Assembly: GCA_963920705.1 (NCBI GenBank)
Contig: OY987234.1
Coordinates: 6,707,851 to 6,771,850, forward strand
Length of the DNA stretch: 64,000 nucleotides
Reading direction: 5' to 3'
DNA from: Odiellus spinosus
Taxonomy: Eukaryota; Arthropoda; Arachnida; Opiliones; Phalangiidae
Shown here: positions 42,901-48,796 of the stretch, piece by piece
Numbering within the stretch: the first letter of the stretch is position 1
How the letters are laid out: each line of letters opens with the position of its first letter
Translations under genes and position numbers: made by a program
The notes under the pieces: generated by a model
What the model saw: only the letters and a program-made list of their open reading frames with translations
The model's database searches: none
What the model was told of the DNA's origin: nothing

Positions 42901-45900
42901 CAGCCATAAATAGTAAAAAACAAATAATGCAAAATTTAATAGAATTTCTTTAGCTATATATATAGTCAGTAAATTTTTGTCCTTTTAGATGGTTCCTTTT
43001 TTTGTTTACTGTCACTATCCCCAACTCCGTCTTATTGGAAAAATATACAAAATTAAACCCATCGAAAATTGGTAATCAATTTTTTTGGCGCTTATAAAGA
43101 AATTAAATAAAATTGATTTTCTTCGCTTCAGTAAATTATTCGAAGCCATCTTTTCTTTACTATCGGATTTTTCTAAAAAAGGTTTAATCGAGGATATTGT
43201 TCGTCCAAGGGTTCAGAAGCTACGCCGTGAAAAGCGTACCGAAAGATGTCGAGGGTAAAGACCCAGGCAGACGTTAATTTTCAGTATATAGTTTCTAAAC
43301 CCAAATTAAAAAAAAAAAATGCAATTTCGTTAAAGATGCTTTTAAATAGATTTTTAATCTTGTTTTTTTTATATAAGTGAAATTTGCCGTTGATTAACCA
43401 TTTGTTGTCGCTTGTCAATTTCAGGCGAGTCTGTTTTTGCTGCTGCTAACGCTCTGTCGAACTTGCTGTCAACCGAACGTCGTCAACAAAGCTCAAGCCA
43501 AATTAAAAACGGCCAAGTAAGCTCGCTTTTTCTTCCTTCGTAGAAGTTTGCTACAAGCGAAACTAATTAACCCTTTTTTAAACGTAACCGGCTTTGGAAG
43601 AGAAAAGGAGAGAGTAGGGAGATGTAATGTAATTAAACTCGCGTCAAGAAATTCCTTTCTTTCTTGTTTATATCGACCTGTAGTCTTTTCTTAACCTTTT
43701 TGAGTTGAGTGATCGGAGGATGGCAACAGACTGCGCCGTCTAAGAATTAAGCCATGCGCTTCATCAAAAAACCCCAAAAACTTAATATTATAGGAACCCG
43801 ATGTTGCGTCACAATGTTTGGATAGATTGGATATATAAATTATCCTTCAAATAACGGATATTTAGGCTAGAAGTTTTCTTTCCCAAAACATCGCGTGACA
43901 AGCCTAAAAAGCTTTCGCTTCTATGCTTAGTTTTGAATCGAATTAATCTTATAACCTTAGTACGTCGACTTAATATTTTGCACTAATTTGAACGAAGGAT
44001 GTTTCTTTAATAAAATAGAACAGGTAGTTTGCGATCTAACCAAACAAGAGGCATTTAAATTCACCATGTTAAACGTCGTAGTTAGTTTGCTCAATTTGAA
44101 AGTAAAATAATATTTCAGTTTTAACTCGCGTATATCTAAGTTAATTCTACCAGGAATTCATAAATTAACATAGAAAGGAATATTTGTCTTATAGCCCTGC
44201 TTGATTATGTTTCTTATCATAAGTAAGAGCTCTACCCCAACGCATATCAAACATTTATAAATATCTTATTGGCTATCTTGAACTGGCGCTGCTGACGGGA
44301 GTGGCCAAAAAAATATAAATTTGGCTGTCCTGGTTACAACCCAGGTTTTTCCTCTTAAATAAAAGGCCGTCGTTGACTTTGATTCACACTCACTAAAGCC
44401 AAACAAATATTCCTTTATTATGAATTCCTAATTTTACTAATCCCATGAATATATTTCTACATTTACGTTAGCCTCATCTTAATTTATGATATTAGACTAG
44501 TTCAAAATATTATTTTACACTTATTGTTCGCCTATGTAAATATTTCGCATGAGAAATATGATTGTATTAGATGCGAATGAGGCTTGAATTGAGAGCGATC
44601 TCATTTTCTAGGTTTGCCTTCTAAAGGGAAAGGTTCAAAGTGACCCGGGGTGGAGGAGGGCGGAAGGATCTAACCAGGGTGAATAAGGTGAGGCTAGGGA
44701 AGGGGTGGGTGGGTACGGCGTGGGCGCGGGTGCAATCTGATATCGATGCAAATTTATGGAAATCAGGCCGCCGGAGAAATAAGATTCCAGCTCTAGCTTC
44801 TCCTTCCGAACTGTACCTAAAATTTATAAATTTTCCCTTCTCTCTTTTCCGGGGCAAAAGGGCTGTTGGGGGACTCTCTTTAATACGTCGGATTGTATAT
44901 AGGAATTTTCTCTCGTTTCTAACCTACGATTTCTATTGGTTCTTGAGAAGCGCGAAATTTCGCACCAAATCTCTCGCTGACTTCTCCATTCCCGCGAGAG
45001 AATTCTAAATTAGTTCTAAGATATATCGCTCGCGAAATGCGATCTTAGGAATGACCTATTTTTTTCATTACCAGAACCTGTTTTATTACGGCTTATTTTG
45101 GTCATTTTAAGGTGTAAACTACTATACCTATAAAATTGTCTAAAAATTAAACCCGTATGATGCGAATACCGAAAGATAGACAAAAATAGAATTTGTTTTT
45201 GGGTAATCTTGAAAGATTTTTATTAACTAGAATTGTTGAATTATTTTCAAATTCACAGAACATAGTAAGGAAAAAGACACCCTTGACGTAATTTTGATTT
45301 ATAATGACATTAGGACCAATGGTAAATTTTACTTAGGACTATTAACTATGGCTTTCATAAGCGTCCTCTGACGGCCAAAACAGTTCTGGCTAAATTAGAA
45401 AAACTAACAAAACCACCGTATTCCTTATACAAATCAGCCATGTACCAGATTTTGTAGGTTCATACTTTTGCCTGTACTGTTTGGGCCGTTAGAGGAAGCT
45501 TAGGAACTCAAAGTTGTGTTATTCATCTTTATCTATTAAAGATAGATGTCCATCGTTAATAATCCTAGATCCCACTACGGGTGATGTTCTTCGTTCGGTA
45601 TTTAAATCAAGGCGTTGTTGAAAGAGCTATTTCAAAACTCGAATAGCCCCTGTAAAAGTGTTCCAACCTTGGTGCACCCTTGTTCAGGATGAAGCCGAAT
45701 TACGGGATTTATTTATTTTTCTAAACATTACCGAAATCAAACTGGAATATATTCAATCCAAGTTTCATAAGATACTGTGGGAAGATTTGGTTTTACCCGT
45801 CCAACTTCTTAGCCTCCACCTCCTTCCCTTAACATTTCTTCGGAATCATCTCCTAGTTGAATTCGAGTTCCGTATGAATTTACCGTATTTGCCTGGTAAA

Positions 45901-46714
45901 TTCGAGAAAGCTTTGGATTCGGAGTATCTGAAACCACGGGCGTCCCTCCATGCCATATTTAAATATCCTTTCCCTTTAAACTCAGTTTGGGGTTATTTTT
46001 TTTTTCATTTCCCAGGATAGGAATGCTCGCTAAAAAAGACGTCTTATAGCGTTTTACGTTTATTTGGCCACGCGAGTCGAGGAAAGGGAGCTTGTCTCGA
46101 AAAATAAAACCCAATCACTCAAGAAAGCTTTCCCTCTTCTAGTCTTAAAAGTTCTCGCTTCCCGCGCTTTTTTTCGCGGGTTTTCCTTCTATACTCCGGA
46201 AACTGTAGAAGGTGAAAAATGGCCTGACATTTATTTTATTTTTTTCTAGTCGCTTTTAACCCGAATGCGAAAAGCGTTGCGAGCAAATATAAGACCCTCG
46301 AAGCTTCGAGCCGCGGGGCCACCGATTGCACGAAGGGAGACTAAGAAAGACTAAGGGAAATTTATAAGAAAAAATGCAATTAATATTCATCCTAGGACTA
46401 TTAACTACTTGACACCTATTTTAATAGATAAATATGAATATCTAAATCTGGTTACCGTTCATAAGCGTCCTCTAACGGCCGAAACAGTGCAGGAAAACGT
46501 CTGAACTAACAAAACCCACACGCTTGACTGCCTATTCTTTATCCTTAACCGAGAGTCACGAGGTTTTGTTTATTCCTATTTTCCCCACACTGTATTGGCC
46601 GTTTGAGGACGCTGATGTAAACCACTTTTTGTTATTCTTTTATCTATTAATATACGTGCCCATTTTTAAAGGGAGTATAAATCTTTACAAAATCGGCTCG
46701 AGTTACGTTGAGAA

Positions 46715-46763
<49 letters not shown>

Positions 46764-48758
46764 GTGCGTGGCTCAAGCGTAGTTGGCTCGGACTTTTTTC
46801 TTTGCTGTTATCTTTAACATTGCGTATCAACCCGCTTTAGATTTTATCAATACGCCCAGACCTCAACGGAAGTATATAAAATGAGTGCATGGTATTTTAA
46901 ATTTTTTTCCATCCATCCTTTAAGGTTTTTTTTTTTTTTTTCTTTCGATTCTTTCGAACTGGCGTGTATATTATCGTATACGTATGGAAGTTGAATTTAT
47001 TCGAGCAAGGGGCCAAAAAGAGTGGATATTTACACTAACGCCTTAATGCCGAGGAAATTCGGATATACATCCGATATTTATTAAAGAGATCTACGTTTTT
47101 CGGGACTGTTTTTTTTTTATTTTTTTTTATGAAAAGCAATTTCCTTTTGGCCACGATTCACCTTACAATATCCCGGAGCGTTATTACGATTTTATTTGGG
47201 AATATTCGTGACCTTTATAACCGAGGCTTAACCCTAGAGATTAAGTACTCTAAACGTACATTAACTTTTGTTTTTTTTTTGTGAGGAAGAAATGAACCAA
47301 AGTATTATTTCTAAAAATAAACCCAAAATATGGTTAAGATAAGAGTTTTTTTTACATCATTAAACGGACCTTACCTTGGTGATCTAGAAGAACTAATTTG
47401 CTCATCATTTTATCTCGATCGTCATTAAACGCGACCTAAGCTAGCACGCGGATGATACATGTTTTTTATTTTCCTATTTACAGATCTTGGAGTAGAAGAT
47501 CGGCGCTGGGTCTGATTGTGTGTTGCGGTTGTTGGGCCAGCGCCCTACTGTACGTCAATGACGAGTCGAACTCTCTCTTAGCCTACTTATTCACGGCGGC
47601 CAACGTTCTTCAAGGAATCGCCTTCTTCGTCATTTTATGCGTAAAAAACGAAAAAGTAACGATACGCTTTCAAAGGGAGGATGAAGAAGGAAACGGACTT
47701 CATTTCCTCTTCCTCTTCATCCGCCCTTTAAAAAACTTACGTCGTTACTAACCAATTTTGTCTTTCGTGTTCTATCAGGTTCGAAAGTCATTCGAGAAAA
47801 CGCTTCGAAGAGCCGACTGGGTTCCTGAGTGTTTGAAACCGAGCAAGACAGAAGGAGTTGGCCGAGATTCGAGTCGAGGTCGGCCCAGTTTGTACGCCCA
47901 CGCTAATGGGCTAGTCACGATGCCGAGCGGGGCACCCTTGGGTAGCGGCGCCGTCACTGGTGGTCCGGTCCTTCCGCATCATAGTGTGGGTAACTCCTGC
48001 CTTCAAAACCCGTCAGTTGTCTCCTCTTTCACCACAGGTATTGAGCCCGCGATAAACAAAAACGACCGCAGATTTTTCCCCCCCAAAACGACGCGTCTCA
48101 CGAAACGCATCCATCCTTTTTCCAAATCCTTAAATCTTTTTTAACGCTCTATGACGGATTTGGTTTCGGTACTTTTTTTTGCACGTTTGACTGTCAGCTC
48201 GTACATTTTCCTCCTTAAATTTTTAACGTTTTTAATACTGTATATTCTAAATCTTTATTTTCACCCCAATTTGAATATTATCATTATTATTCATTATTAT
48301 ACTCCTACAAGTATGACACGATTTAATTAGATTAGAACTATCTCCTATCGAAAATAATAGGTGCGAACAGAGTCGCAAATTAAATAGCCGTTTCTAGCGG
48401 TGCCTTGCGTACAAAAGCCGCCAAAATCAATAATTATTTAATTTTTTAGCCGCTGGCACTTTGGACTACCTGTAAAAATAAGCCTATATAGATTACTCGC
48501 CATTATTATCCAATGGGGAAACGGAAATGCTTTAAACTAAAATCGCGGGGATGGACACTGTACAATAAATTTCCCAAAATGTCCGTTAGTTTTAATTTTC
48601 GAGAGGGGGTGAGGTCACAGGTCATTTGACTGATAAAAGTATGCACTGCAAAAGAGAAATCTGGCAATAATTGTTTATAATGTCCAATAACTTTGAATTT
48701 GTGAAATGGGGATTAATGGACAATTGTCAATAAGAAAATAATAATTTCTGACCCTTGG

Positions 48759-48796
<38 letters not shown>

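Larger units (their letters stand above)
23967..43424 (+). other. Giant intron, 19.5 kb, splitting TM5
   Basis: The flanking exons join in phase 0 in the middle of the fifth helix. The intron is filled with transposon relics listed separately, a TA microsatellite, a tRNA-Leu-derived insert and a tRNA-like sequence. Short open frames are scattered on both strands, none with a recognisable domain. I found no nested gene. Confidence 0.8.
43517..47483 (+). other. Intron, 4.0 kb
   Basis: It separates TM5/loop 3 from TM6. It contains two foldback elements of family 5, a 46-T run, and a stretch at 44,620-44,900 richer in G. A 120-residue open frame at 45,658-46,020 has no splice need and no family match, so it is left out. 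Confidence 0.75.

Noticed and set aside
45658-46020. 120-residue open frame between TM5 and TM6 exons
   Set aside because: The flanking exons already join in matching phase and latrophilins have no domain here; the peptide has no family resemblance.
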